DNA from: an uncultured Nitrosomonas sp.
Lineage (GTDB): Bacteria > Pseudomonadota > Gammaproteobacteria > Burkholderiales > Nitrosomonadaceae
Length of the DNA stretch: 48,517 nucleotides
Direction of reading: 5' to 3'
Assembly: GCA_902826055.1 (NCBI GenBank)
Contig: CADEDJ010000021.1
Span: forward strand, 1 to 48,517
In this document: piece by piece, positions 19,288-27,334 of the stretch
Numbering within the stretch: the stretch's first letter is position 1
Layout: each line of letters opens with the position of its first letter
Program-made: the position numbers and the translations under genes
Notes under the pieces: model-generated
What the model was told of the DNA's origin: nothing
The model's database searches: none
What the model saw: only the letters and a program-made list of their open reading frames with translations

Positions 19288-20460
19288 ATGATGCTGATAT
19301 TCGAAGACGAACCGACAAAAACCGAACAATCGCCACAAGCCGATGTAATGCTTGCCATGAATTCGTTGCAACCGGTATCGCACGACTATGATAAGCCTTC
19401 GGCCGATACGGATATGAAAGCAGAGATGGCGGATAACCCCAACCGCCGCATATCGATCGAAGATAAGCAAATCATCAATTGCAGCGCCGACGTCAATCAA
19501 CTGGTGCCGTTTAAATACAAATGGGCGTGGGATAAATATCTGGGTGCCTGCGCCAATCATTGGATGCCGCAGGAAATCAGCATGAGCCGGGATATTGCCT
19601 TGTGGAAGGATCCCAACGGCTTGACCGAAGATGAGCGCCGCCTGGTCAAACGCAATCTCGGATTTTTCGTAACGGCCGATTCATTGGCCGCCAATAACAT
19701 TGTGTTGGGTACGTATCGCCATATTACCAATCCGGAATGCCGCCAATATCTGTTGCGGCAGGCGTTTGAAGAAGCCATCCATACCCATGCGTACCAATAT
19801 ATCGTTGAATCTTTAGGTTTGGATGAAGGAGAAATATTCAATGCCTATCACGAAATATCGTCGATCCGAGATAAAGATGAGTTTCTGATTCCATTTATTG
19901 ACACACTGACCAATCCAGGTTTCAGAACAGGTACACAGGAAACCGATCAGCAATTGCTCAAAAGCCTGATTGTTTTCGCCTGCATCATGGAAGGGCTGTT
20001 CTTTTATGTCGGGTTTACGCAAATATTAGCGCTTGGCCGGCAAAACAAAATGACCGGCGCGGCGGAACAGTATCAATACATCCTGCGCGACGAATCAATG
20101 CATTGCAATTTCGGCATTGACGTGATCAATCAGATCAAGATGGAAAATCCGCATTTATGGACCAAAGCTTTCCGCGAGGAAGTGACTGAGTTGATGAAAA
20201 AAGCCGTGGCTTTAGAATACCGCTATGCTGAAGATACCATGCCACGTGGCGTGTTAGGCATGAATGCGCCAATGTTCAAGGAATATTTACGCTATATCGC
20301 CAACCGCCGCTGCCAGCAAATTGGCTTAGATACACTGTATCCGAATGCTAACAATCCATTTCCGTGGATGTCGGAAATGATCGACTTGAAGAAAGAAAAG
20401 AATTTCTTCGAGACGCGAGTGACTGAATATCAAACCGGCGGTGCGCTGAGTTGGGATTGA
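19288..20460 (+). CDS. nrdB: Ribonucleoside-diphosphate reductase, class Ia, beta subunit
   Basis: Radical-bearing R2 subunit partnering NrdA. The 390-residue ferritin-like protein keeps the diiron ligands: the Asp in [10 protein letters not shown] and H in [12 protein letters not shown], the Glu of the [11 protein letters not shown] helix, and E and H in DESMHCNFG. The tyrosine of EAIHTHAY stands where E. coli Tyr122 is, so a classical tyrosyl radical is expected. The C-terminus ([10 protein letters not shown]) is the short tail that docks on NrdA. AAAGGAG lies just before the ATG. It is cotranscribed with nrdA if the 166-base gap has no terminator, and none is obvious. Confidence 0.97.
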   Translation: MMLIFEDEPTKTEQSPQADVMLAMNSLQPVSHDYDKPSADTDMKAEMADNPNRRISIEDKQIINCSADVNQLVPFKYKWAWDKYLGACANHWMPQEISMSRDIALWKDPNGLTEDERRLVKRNLGFFVTADSLAANNIVLGTYRHITNPECRQYLLRQAFEEAIHTHAYQYIVESLGLDEGEIFNAYHEISSIRDKDEFLIPFIDTLTNPGFRTGTQETDQQLLKSLIVFACIMEGLFFYVGFTQILALGRQNKMTGAAEQYQYILRDESMHCNFGIDVINQIKMENPHLWTKAFREEVTELMKKAVALEYRYAEDTMPRGVLGMNAPMFKEYLRYIANRRCQQIGLDTLYPNANNPFPWMSEMIDLKKEKNFFETRVTEYQTGGALSWD

Positions 20461-20513
20461 GGGTTGCTATAGCTGGCTACCAGTTTATAAGACATTTTGT
20501 CGTAGATATTACG

Positions 20514-21205
20514 TTATGCCATAAGAGGTCAATTTCAAGATGTCTGAAAGTGATTCGGTAACACTGCTAGTTGGCGCAGGAACTGCGGTTGGTGCATTCC
20601 TTGGCATCTTCGTGACGGCGCTTCTCTCGCGAGCTAGTGCAACATCAGCTCTTCGCCAAAACTGGATAAATTCTCTCAGGGAGGTTATGTCAAAGTACCT
20701 TACACACGCGGAGGTATTTGTTGATGTTCCTGATAAAAATAGTGAGGAAGCATACAAAGCAAAAATAGCGTTAATCGAATATGTGCATCAAGCAAAGCTT
20801 TACTTGAATGAAAGTGAAAAAAAGTCCGGCGATTTGCTTCAATTAATGCAAGACCTACCCGCCAAATATTCGAATGTTGAACATGCAGCCAGAGAGTATC
20901 AAAACGAGAAACCCAAAATATCATCCCTAATGCAAGAAATCTTAAAAGAAGAATGGAACAGGGTTAGAGATGGAGAAATATTGTAGAGCATAAATAACGC
21001 TTTAAAATTTATCGGCTTACCGAAATGGTTTTACATCTCCCGTATTCGTCTGTTCTGGGCATGTGTACTTTTTATTTGCTTATATACAGCTTATTGGCTT
21101 TGCACTTCCGGTGTTGCGGCGCAGGCATAACATGGCGCTCAACCTCGCTGCCTTCGGTCGCTGGACTCGCCAAAGCGTTGCTTTGGCGAGCCGGTTAGCT
21201 CTACG
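20514..21205 (+). mobile_element. Integron-type gene cassette with attC, no integrase nearby
   Basis: The left boundary is ACG|TTATGCC (cut after 20513) and the right boundary is ACG|TTAGCC (cut after 21205). Both fit the integron cut site GTTRRRY-like core. When the 692-bp segment is closed into a circle, its attC R' core becomes GTTATGC. That is the exact reverse complement of its own R'' core GCATAAC (21125-21131), as expected of a real cassette. It carries one reading frame in the usual orientation, whose natural stop lies inside attC. No intI or attI is visible, so it may sit at a secondary site 53 bases after nrdB or be the remnant of an array. Confidence 0.78.
20540..20986 (+). CDS. 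Cassette-encoded hypothetical membrane protein, probably cut short by an amber codon
   Basis: The 148-residue product begins with a single hydrophobic helix (about residues 8-29, LLVGAGTAVGAFLGIFVTALL). The SALRQNWINSLREVMSKYL segment follows, typical of a family of uncharacterised small membrane proteins, then a charged helical region. After the TAG at 20984-20986 the same frame continues for 47 codons to a TAA at 21128-21130 inside attC. The extension encodes a plausible second membrane helix (RLFWACVLFICLYTAYWL). The full protein would be 196 residues with helices at both ends. The stop therefore looks like a recent nonsense mutation or a readthrough site. Function unknown. Confidence 0.75.
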   Translation: MSESDSVTLLVGAGTAVGAFLGIFVTALLSRASATSALRQNWINSLREVMSKYLTHAEVFVDVPDKNSEEAYKAKIALIEYVHQAKLYLNESEKKSGDLLQLMQDLPAKYSNVEHAAREYQNEKPKISSLMQEILKEEWNRVRDGEIL

Positions 21206-21211
21206 TTAGCC
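21125..21211 (+). repeat. Integron attC recombination site (59-base-element type)
   Basis: The parts appear in order: R'' GCATAAC (21125-21131), L'' GCTCAACC (21137-21144), an inner inverted repeat with CTCGCCAAAGC and GCTTTGGCGAG around a short loop (about 21166-21190), L' GGTTAGC (21193-21199) and R' GTTAGCC (21205-21211). L'' and L' are complementary apart from one extra base in L'', the extrahelical base that gives attC its strand bias. R' carries the start of the next cassette, so R''/R' pairing is only partial in this integrated state. Confidence 0.85.
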
Positions 21212-21227
21212 ATAAAGGAAGATACTG

Positions 21228-22457
21228 ATGTACCCATTTAGAGAAGGAGATACCTTTGCCACTTTTCGAAACATTATCGATTCGGTTGTGAACGAAATAA
21301 TGTCTCTGGAGAATGGGTATATTTTAAAGGCATCGGAAACTGAACTAGAAGAATTCTATACTGAAAAGGCTCTTATCGATCCTTTGGTTCTTCACTCAGA
21401 CCAGCAATATATTAAGAATCAATCTGGCACACAGATTGATGTAAGTCATGATTTTCGCAGGGCCGTTTTCCCTGGAGAACGAGCGGTTGTAAGAGGTACA
21501 AGAATAGACATTGCTATCCCATTTGAAGGCGATCCAATGTTATGGAGGGTACGTGCTTCCACTTGGAGTTCAGGTGGTTATCCAGAAATTGACGTGAAGA
21601 ATGGAGAAATCATCTTCAGCGTAAGCTTTCCGGATGATTCTGCTAATCCGGAGCAACTGAAATCGGATATAAGTCGTAGCATTAAATCATTAGAAGATGC
21701 GGTAGGCTATCTTAAGAACGATGTCGCTAATCATAATAACGATGTCCTAAACACGGTAAAGCAGGCTTTAAACAGAAAAAGAGAATTAGCTCAAGCAACC
21801 ACAGGTGCTGTTGCAGCGCTTGGTATTCCTGTCAAAAGAGTTGATTCCTCGCCAACATTCACGATTCCTGCAAAAAGGCGAACAAGGCCAACAAATAGGC
21901 CTTCAGTGGAAACGGGTGTGTATCAACCGGAGCCAGTCTTGGCAGAAAAGGAATACCAACATATCCTGGAAATCATCCGTAGTATGTCGCTGGTTATAGA
22001 ACGTAACCCCGCCTCATTTGCATCGCTTGATGAAGAATCAATTCGAGATCATTTCCTTTTACAATTAAATGGACATTATGAAGGCGGGGCAACAGGGGAA
22101 ACGTTCAATGCCTCAGGAAAGACGGATATACTAATTCGAGAAGGAAATAAGAACGTATTCATTGCTGAGTGTAAGTTCTGGCGCGGAAATAAGGTCTTCG
22201 TTGAGGCAGTAAATCAACTTCTCGGTTATCTGACGTGGCGTGATTCCAAGTGCGCCTTAATGATTTTTAATCGAACCAAAGACTCTAGTGCAGTAAGAAA
22301 TAAAATGCACGAGGCCATGGAAGCTTTACCAGAACATCGCAAGACGGTTACTCACAATGCTGATGGTGATTCTCGCTATATTCTTATAAAAGAATCAGCG
22401 CCAGGAAAGGAAATAATCGTTACTACGCAGCTTTATGACATTCCGTCAGAAAAGTAA
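21228..22457 (+). CDS. Hypothetical protein with a C-terminal PD-(D/E)xK nuclease-like domain
   Basis: The 409-residue product has no signal peptide or membrane helix. Its C-terminal third has the pattern of a restriction-endonuclease-like fold: GKTDILI with D300, then VFIAECKFW with E314 and K316 (D-x13-ExK), followed by a helix with AVNQLLGYL. The N-terminal 230 residues resemble nothing I can name and include a coiled, charged stretch (residues ~145-185). AAAGGAAG precedes the ATG. It lies directly after attC and could be the next gene cassette, but no attC follows it. A nuclease role, perhaps in defence, is inferred from the motif only. Confidence 0.75.
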   Translation: MYPFREGDTFATFRNIIDSVVNEIMSLENGYILKASETELEEFYTEKALIDPLVLHSDQQYIKNQSGTQIDVSHDFRRAVFPGERAVVRGTRIDIAIPFEGDPMLWRVRASTWSSGGYPEIDVKNGEIIFSVSFPDDSANPEQLKSDISRSIKSLEDAVGYLKNDVANHNNDVLNTVKQALNRKRELAQATTGAVAALGIPVKRVDSSPTFTIPAKRRTRPTNRPSVETGVYQPEPVLAEKEYQHILEIIRSMSLVIERNPASFASLDEESIRDHFLLQLNGHYEGGATGETFNASGKTDILIREGNKNVFIAECKFWRGNKVFVEAVNQLLGYLTWRDSKCALMIFNRTKDSSAVRNKMHEAMEALPEHRKTVTHNADGDSRYILIKESAPGKEIIVTTQLYDIPSEK

Positions 22458-22460
22458 ATA

Positions 22461-22501
22461 AGAAAAGGGGTCAGACCCCAAAGAAAAGGGGTCAGACCCC
22501 A
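22461..22501. repeat. Two tandem REP-like palindromes
   Basis: Two copies of a 20-base unit (22461-22480 and 22482-22501, period 21) each contain the perfect palindrome GGGGTCAGACCCC preceded by AGAAAA. This GGGGTC-A-GACCCC motif commonly accompanies REP-associated tyrosine transposases in proteobacteria, and such a gene lies 740 bases downstream. The hairpins follow a coding region and could also serve as a transcript end, but there is no T tract. Confidence 0.8.
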
Positions 22502-22570
22502 TAAAAAGAAATCATATTTATGTGTGATGCTCGTCAGCATATGATACGATTTTATTTTTTGGATTAAATC

Positions 22571-22804
22571 ATGCGAACCACAATCGATATTGATGAACAG
22601 CTATTAAAGTATGCCAAACTTCAAGCAGCACAGCAGGGCTGCGCGTTGAAGCAGGTTATCGAGGATGCGCTGCGCGAGTTTTTTTCTCGTCACCATTTAA
22701 AACACGATCCGGTGAAGCTGGAAACGGTTTCCGGAGCTGGTTTAAAGCCGGGTGTTGATTTGGACAATAGCAGCAGTTTGAGCGATATTATGGACGGCCG
22801 TTGA
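22571..22804 (+). CDS. vapB: VapB-type antitoxin
   Basis: The 77-residue product starts MRTTIDIDEQLLKYAKLQAA, a ribbon-helix-helix DNA-binding N-terminus typical of VapB antitoxins paired with PIN toxins. The acidic C-terminus (DLDNSSSLSDIMDGR) would wrap around the toxin. It would neutralise VapC and repress its own operon. The stop overlaps the vapC start as TGATG. The gene follows the tandem REP palindromes and is expressed toward the transposase gene. Confidence 0.9.
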   Translation: MRTTIDIDEQLLKYAKLQAAQQGCALKQVIEDALREFFSRHHLKHDPVKLETVSGAGLKPGVDLDNSSSLSDIMDGR

Positions 22805-23244
22805 TGTTTCTAATGGATGTGAATGTCTTGGTCTATGCACATCGAGAAGATACGCTTGAGCATTCAGCGTATTGCGCGTGGTTGGAGTCCGCCATCAATG
22901 ATACCGTTCCTTATGGTTATTCGGAGTTGGTGTTGAGCGGGTTTTTGCGGGTTGTTACGCATCCGAGAATTTTTGAGGTACCGTCTGCATTGTCCAGCGC
23001 GGTTCGTTTCGCCAATCAGGTGAGAGAATCGCAGAATGCAGTTTGTCTTGCACCCGGGCCGATGCACTGGAAGATATTCTTGGCGTGTATTGAACAGATT
23101 GATGCGAAAGGGAATGATATTGCCGATGCCTATCATGCGGCTTTGGCGATGGAATGGAATTGTGACTGGGTGACGACGGATAAGGGTTTTAAGCGCTTTA
23201 AAGGTTTAAAAGTACGCCATCCATTTGCTTTGTTGGATACCTGA
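22804..23244 (+). CDS. vapC: VapC-type PIN-domain ribonuclease toxin
   Basis: The 146-residue PIN-domain protein has the opening MFLMDVNVLVYAHREDTLEH with the first catalytic Asp, an internal Glu in the SELVLSGFLRVVTHPRIF region, and the C-terminal acidic pair in GNDIADAYHAALAMEWNCDWVTTDKGF. These form the Mg-binding site of VapC endoribonucleases, many of which cleave tRNA or rRNA; the target here is unknown. The ATG at 22804 overlaps the vapB stop by one base, and its own stop overlaps the transposase ATG in the same way. Confidence 0.9.
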   Translation: MFLMDVNVLVYAHREDTLEHSAYCAWLESAINDTVPYGYSELVLSGFLRVVTHPRIFEVPSALSSAVRFANQVRESQNAVCLAPGPMHWKIFLACIEQIDAKGNDIADAYHAALAMEWNCDWVTTDKGFKRFKGLKVRHPFALLDT

Positions 23245-23939
23245 TGCCAAGAAAAAAACGCTTTTATCAGCCTGGGGTGCCGGTACATGCGTTCCAGCGC
23301 GGACATAATAAAGAACCGGTATTTTTTGATAATCAGGATTATTTGGCTTATTTGCGTTTCCTGAAAGCTGCAGCCGATGGTTTGGGGTGTTTGGTCCATG
23401 CTTATGTGTTGATGACCAATCATGTGCATTTATTGGTAACACCGCAAGCTGAAAATGATATTAGCCTGTTGTTTCAAAATATTGGGCGCCATTTTGTGCC
23501 TTATATCAATAAAACCTATCGCCGTCGAGGAAGTTTGTGGGAAGGGCGGCATAAGGGGAATATTTTAGAATCGGATGCTTATTTTCTGATTTGTATGCGC
23601 TATATCGAAATGAATCCGGTACGCGCTGCAATGGCTGAACATCCTGGACAGTATCGGTGGTCCAGCTACGCGGCGAATGCGCATGGGATTGATAATGCGA
23701 TTCTACAGCCGCATGCGTTGTATCTGGCATTGGGCGAGTCTCCCGAGTCCCGTCAAGCTGTCTATCGCGCTGGATTTGATAGTGAAACCCAATTGGATGA
23801 ACTTGAATTAATCCGTGCTTGCTTACATTCGGGTACGCCGCTGGGCCGTGATCATTTTAAGAAAAAGATCGAGTCTGTTATCGGCAGCCGTGTTGGATAC
23901 AGTAAGCGCGGTAGGCCTACAGTGCGTGGATTGAATTAA
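23244..23939 (+). CDS. REP-associated tyrosine transposase (RAYT, Y1 family)
   Basis: The 231-residue protein of the IS200-like Y1 superfamily begins MPRKKRFYQPGVPVHAFQRG. It contains the HUH metal motif in YVLMTNHVHLLVTP and the catalytic tyrosine in CMRYIEMNPVRA, followed by the WSSYAANAHG segment typical of RAYTs. These enzymes cut single-stranded DNA at REP palindromes and are thought to spread them. Two REP-like units lie upstream at 22461-22501; none is seen downstream. The ATG overlaps the vapC stop (TGATG), so it should be translated from the toxin-antitoxin transcript, an unusual arrangement. The frame is intact. Confidence 0.92.
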   Translation: MPRKKRFYQPGVPVHAFQRGHNKEPVFFDNQDYLAYLRFLKAAADGLGCLVHAYVLMTNHVHLLVTPQAENDISLLFQNIGRHFVPYINKTYRRRGSLWEGRHKGNILESDAYFLICMRYIEMNPVRAAMAEHPGQYRWSSYAANAHGIDNAILQPHALYLALGESPESRQAVYRAGFDSETQLDELELIRACLHSGTPLGRDHFKKKIESVIGSRVGYSKRGRPTVRGLN

Positions 23940-23967
23940 CAAGTGAAATAAGAGTAGGGATGAACAG

Positions 23968-23995
23968 ACGCAGCGTTCGTTGCAGAATTTCAAGA
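23968..23995 (+). pseudogene. Short fumC remnant
   Basis: Twenty-eight bases match the start of fumC (the segment encoding TQRSLQNFK) at 26 of 28 positions when compared with the fumC piece at 24826. The reading frame is not continued on either side. It lies just after the transposase gene and before the second toxin-antitoxin pair. With the larger fragment and the intact gene, this makes three copies of the same fumC segment within 4 kb. Confidence 0.6.
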
Positions 23996-24067
23996 AATAA
24001 AGTTTCACAAAGAGCTGAATTCTTATATTTTTGTTAAAATACTTATTTTTGGCTTATAATAAAAAAG

Positions 24068-24304
24068 GTGAATGACATCGATTGGAAACCCAAAGCGCTT
24101 AAGCAGGTTGAGAAAATCAAGGCTGCCGACATGTGCAAGAGAATTTTTATTGAAGTCCAGTCGCTGGCTGATTTTCCGGATTGCCAAGGTGTCAAGAAAC
24201 TCGCCAATCATGCGTATAGCTACCGGCTGCGGGTTGGTGATTACCGGGTATTTTTCGAGTTTGACGGCAGCGTGCATGTTATTCCATTTCTAAATCAAGC
24301 ATGA
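24068..24304 (+). CDS. RelE/HigB-type toxin
   Basis: The 78-residue product fits the RelE/ParE fold: a start with KPKALKQVEKIK, the central FPDCQGVKKLANHAYSYRLRVGDYRVFFEF with the basic and aromatic residues of mRNA-cutting toxins, and a short C-terminal strand VHVIPF. The start is GTG at 24068, with AAAAAAGG directly before it. An Xre-type antitoxin gene follows 108 bases later, giving the toxin-first order of HigBA-like pairs. It would cleave mRNA on the ribosome if functional. Confidence 0.85.
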   Translation: MNDIDWKPKALKQVEKIKAADMCKRIFIEVQSLADFPDCQGVKKLANHAYSYRLRVGDYRVFFEFDGSVHVIPFLNQA

Positions 24305-24412
24305 GTTTGTCAGCCATCCTTGTCGTATTAATTATACTGTCCTTCGGATAGCTTTCGCGTCATGTTTGATTTGGAAACGGAATTATTGATATTGAGGAGG
24401 TGAAAAAACGCG

Positions 24413-24745
24413 ATGAGCGCACTTATTAATTACCAAACCATCCTAGATAGCAACGGAAAACCGGCTTTTGTCGTCGTGCCTTATGCCGAGTTTGTCAAAC
24501 TCCCCGGTGTAGTACGCCCGGGCATGATCCCCAACGAGGTTGTTGGTAAACGCATCATGAATGAAGTCAGTATGCTCGCTGCCTGGCGCGAATACCTGAT
24601 GCTAACGCAAGAGGAAATGGCTAAACGCATGGGAATTACGCAAGCCGGTTACGCACAGATAGAGGCTGCTAAACGCCCGCGTAAAGCAACACTTGAGAAA
24701 GCCGCAGCGGCTATGGGCATTACCTTGGATCAGCTCGCGTATTGA
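24413..24745 (+). CDS. Xre-family antitoxin
   Basis: The 110-residue protein has an N-terminal part resembling the Phd/YefM-like leader of some antitoxins (YQTILDSNGKPAFVVVPYAEFVKL). A C-terminal helix-turn-helix follows (LAAWREYLMLTQEEMAKRMGITQAGYAQIEAAKRP). It would neutralise the upstream RelE-like toxin and bind the operator. A strong Shine-Dalgarno sequence (GAGGAGG) lies about 11 bases before the ATG. Directly downstream begins the truncated fumC copy together with its own leader. Confidence 0.87.
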   Translation: MSALINYQTILDSNGKPAFVVVPYAEFVKLPGVVRPGMIPNEVVGKRIMNEVSMLAAWREYLMLTQEEMAKRMGITQAGYAQIEAAKRPRKATLEKAAAAMGITLDQLAY

Positions 24746-24825
24746 AGGGCGAGTTTGAGCTAAACAAAAGTGCGATTCCGGTCAACCAATCCCCCAATTT
24801 ATTCCATTTAATTAGGTAATTACTC

Positions 24826-25213
24826 ATGCAAACCCGTGAAGAACGCGACACCATGGGCGTGGTTGAGGTGCCCACAGAAGCAATGTGGGGCGCGCAAACG
24901 CAGCGCTCGTTGCAGAATTTTAAGATTTCCAATGAGCGTATGCCTGTTGCTTTGATTGTTGCGCTGGCCAAAGTCAAGCGTGCGGCAGCCACTGTCAATC
25001 ATGATCTGGGATTGTTGGATAATGCCAGCACGGCTGCCATTATCCGTGCGGCCGATGAGGTGATCGCGGGTGATTTTAACGATCATTTTCCGCTGGTGGT
25101 GTGGCAAACGGGTTCCGGTACGCAAACCAATATGAATATGAACGAAGTGCTGGCAAATCGGGCTTCGGAAATTTTAGGCGGTGGGCGCGGATCGGAGCGG
25201 AAAGTGCATCCCA
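24826..25213 (+). pseudogene. fumC 5' fragment
   Basis: This frame begins with the fumarase N-terminus ([11 protein letters not shown]...) and aligns to the first 129 codons of the intact fumC with only eight or nine amino-acid changes but many silent base changes. Similarity breaks after the codons for RKVHP, and the frame runs on into unrelated residues to a stop at 25248. Similarity also covers about 45 bases upstream (from about 24783), so leader and start were copied as well. The divergence suggests a copy from a related strain or an old duplication. The enzyme's catalytic parts are missing. Confidence 0.92.
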
Positions 25214-25355
25214 AGAATACTTCGCTGGGGACTTGCTCTGAGTCTTAGAGTCTTCACGTTGAGTATCATTGAGCTGCAGATGGGCAAGCTAATATTATAT
25301 CGTCATCACTAAGGTTTAACTATTTCCCAATAGAGTTTATCAGGCGACAGAACAA

Positions 25356-27140
25356 ATGCAGAAATACGCGGTAAATCAACAACTAATTGAGACTCTTTTA
25401 GCTTGGGTAAACTCAGGTGAAATCGCAATTCCAGAAATACAAAGGCCTTTTGTTTGGGATAGCTCTAAAGTTCGTGACTTAATGGACAGTTTATATCAAG
25501 GCTATCCAGTTGGTTATGTTATTGCGTGGAGAAATCCGAATGTGCGACTAAAAGATGGCAGTTTAAGTGAAGGCAAAAAAATCCTCATTGATGGACAACA
25601 ACGTGTAACGGCTTTAACGGCTGCAATTCTCGGGCAATATGTAATTAACAAAACATATGAGAGAGTAAAAATCAAAATTGCATTCCACCCACTTGACGAG
25701 AGATTTGAAGTTCAAAACCCTGCAATTCTCAAAGACAAAACTTGGCTTCATGACATTGGAGAAGTTATAAATGGAAGTGTTTTAAGAGTAGTTAGGGAAT
25801 ATTTAAAATTAAACCCAGAAGCAGACGAGGAAAAAATTGAGAAAACAATTACCACTCTCGTTAACATTCCAAAAAAGCAAATTGGAATTATTGAGTTAGC
25901 CGCCGATTTAGACATTGAAACTGTTACGGAAATTTTTATCCGTATCAATTCAAAAGGTGTTGTTCTAAGTCAAGCTGACTTTGCGATGAGTAAAATTGCT
26001 TCTAACACAGAATACAGCGGTAACGAATTGCGCAAAGCAATAGATTACTTCTGTCATTTAGCCATTGCTCCAGAGTTCTACAAGCACATCATTGACAACG
26101 ACAAGGAGTTTGCAAAGACAGAGTTTTTTCAGAAAATACAATGGCTAAAAACGGAGAATGAAGATTTATATAACCCTGACTACAACGATCTAATTCGTGT
26201 TGCGTTTACAACGCAATTCAACAGAGGACGGCTTTCTGACTTGGTAAGTTTGCTTTCAGGTAGAAACTTTGAAACGCGAACTTATGAAGACTCCATTGCA
26301 GAAGCATCGTTTGCGACACTCAAAATAGGTGTAAATAATTTCATAAACGAAACAAATTTCAAACGTTTCTTGATGATAATTAAATCCGCAGGATTTATTT
26401 CGCCAAAACTTATTCGTTCTCAGAACGCAATAAATTTTGCTTATATCGTTTATCTCAAACTAAAGGAATTAGGTGTTAATTCAGTCACTATTGAAAGTTA
26501 TGTAAGACGTTGGTTAGTTTATTCGATCTTGACAGGTCGCTATTCGGGCGCGCCAGAAAGTGCATTTGACTTTGACATCAAACAAATTTCACAGAAACCG
26601 TTTGAGGAATACTTGAAAGAGAAAGAAGAAGGTGAATTATCAGACGCTTTTTGGAATGCGTCACTGCTACAGAGTTTGGATACTTCCGTTGCAAGTAACC
26701 CTTATTTCCATGTTTTTCTAGCTGCACAAGTAAAAGCAAATGACAAAGGATTTTTATCAAAAGATGTTTTAGTTAGCGACCTAATTTCGTTGCGTGGTGA
26801 CATACACCATTTGTTTCCAAAGGACTATTTGAAAAAGAACGGCTTGGATAGGAGCAAATACAATCAAATTGCGAATTATGTTTATATGCAGTCAGAAATT
26901 AATATTAAGGTTGGCAACAAACCACCAAAGGACTATTTTGAAATTGTAAGATCGCAAATGATTAACACTAACCAACAAGTTAGTGGGCTTACAACAGAGC
27001 AACATCTTTTGGACAATTTAGGAATGAACTGTGTTCCGACTGAAATTCAGCAAATGAACATTGACAACTACAATGATTTTTTGACAACAAGAAGGAAACT
27101 AATGGCATTAAAAATCAAAGAGTATTATCACTCACTATGA
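25356..27140 (+). CDS. DUF262/DUF1524 protein, GmrSD-like
   Basis: The 594-residue protein has an N-terminal DUF262 (ParB/sulfiredoxin-like) domain: [22 protein letters not shown] and [13 protein letters not shown] with D79-G-Q-Q-R83, the nucleotide-binding motif. The C-terminal part holds an HNH-like DUF1524 motif, [10 protein letters not shown] (H484, H485, P488). This is the architecture of GmrSD-type modification-dependent restriction enzymes and related anti-phage nucleases, so a defence role is likely. It is a single fused chain with no partner gene beside it. It sits between the broken and the intact fumC copies, consistent with lateral arrival. Confidence 0.9.
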   Translation: MQKYAVNQQLIETLLAWVNSGEIAIPEIQRPFVWDSSKVRDLMDSLYQGYPVGYVIAWRNPNVRLKDGSLSEGKKILIDGQQRVTALTAAILGQYVINKTYERVKIKIAFHPLDERFEVQNPAILKDKTWLHDIGEVINGSVLRVVREYLKLNPEADEEKIEKTITTLVNIPKKQIGIIELAADLDIETVTEIFIRINSKGVVLSQADFAMSKIASNTEYSGNELRKAIDYFCHLAIAPEFYKHIIDNDKEFAKTEFFQKIQWLKTENEDLYNPDYNDLIRVAFTTQFNRGRLSDLVSLLSGRNFETRTYEDSIAEASFATLKIGVNNFINETNFKRFLMIIKSAGFISPKLIRSQNAINFAYIVYLKLKELGVNSVTIESYVRRWLVYSILTGRYSGAPESAFDFDIKQISQKPFEEYLKEKEEGELSDAFWNASLLQSLDTSVASNPYFHVFLAAQVKANDKGFLSKDVLVSDLISLRGDIHHLFPKDYLKKNGLDRSKYNQIANYVYMQSEINIKVGNKPPKDYFEIVRSQMINTNQQVSGLTTEQHLLDNLGMNCVPTEIQQMNIDNYNDFLTTRRKLMALKIKEYYHSL

Positions 27141-27334
27141 CAGATAATAACTGCTGCAGAAACAACGGTGGTCAGAATAAAATTAAATGTCCAATGAATC
27201 ATTCCATCGGTTGTTGAACGATGAAGTAGCTCATTACCGGTGAATTCAAAAGCTGCATATATACATGAGAAATCAAACCGAAATTCTTAGTAAACCAGTA
27301 CCCCAATTTATCCAATTTGATGAGGTAAACACCC

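Noticed and set aside
19075..19560. 161-codon minus-strand frame across the nrdA-nrdB junction
   Set aside because: It overlaps the ends of two certain genes and the palindromic spacer; no Shine-Dalgarno sequence or family features.
22441..22520. Tandem repeat considered as a CRISPR array
   Set aside because: There are only two units with a one-base spacer, and the unit is a REP-type palindrome. No cas genes are in the window.
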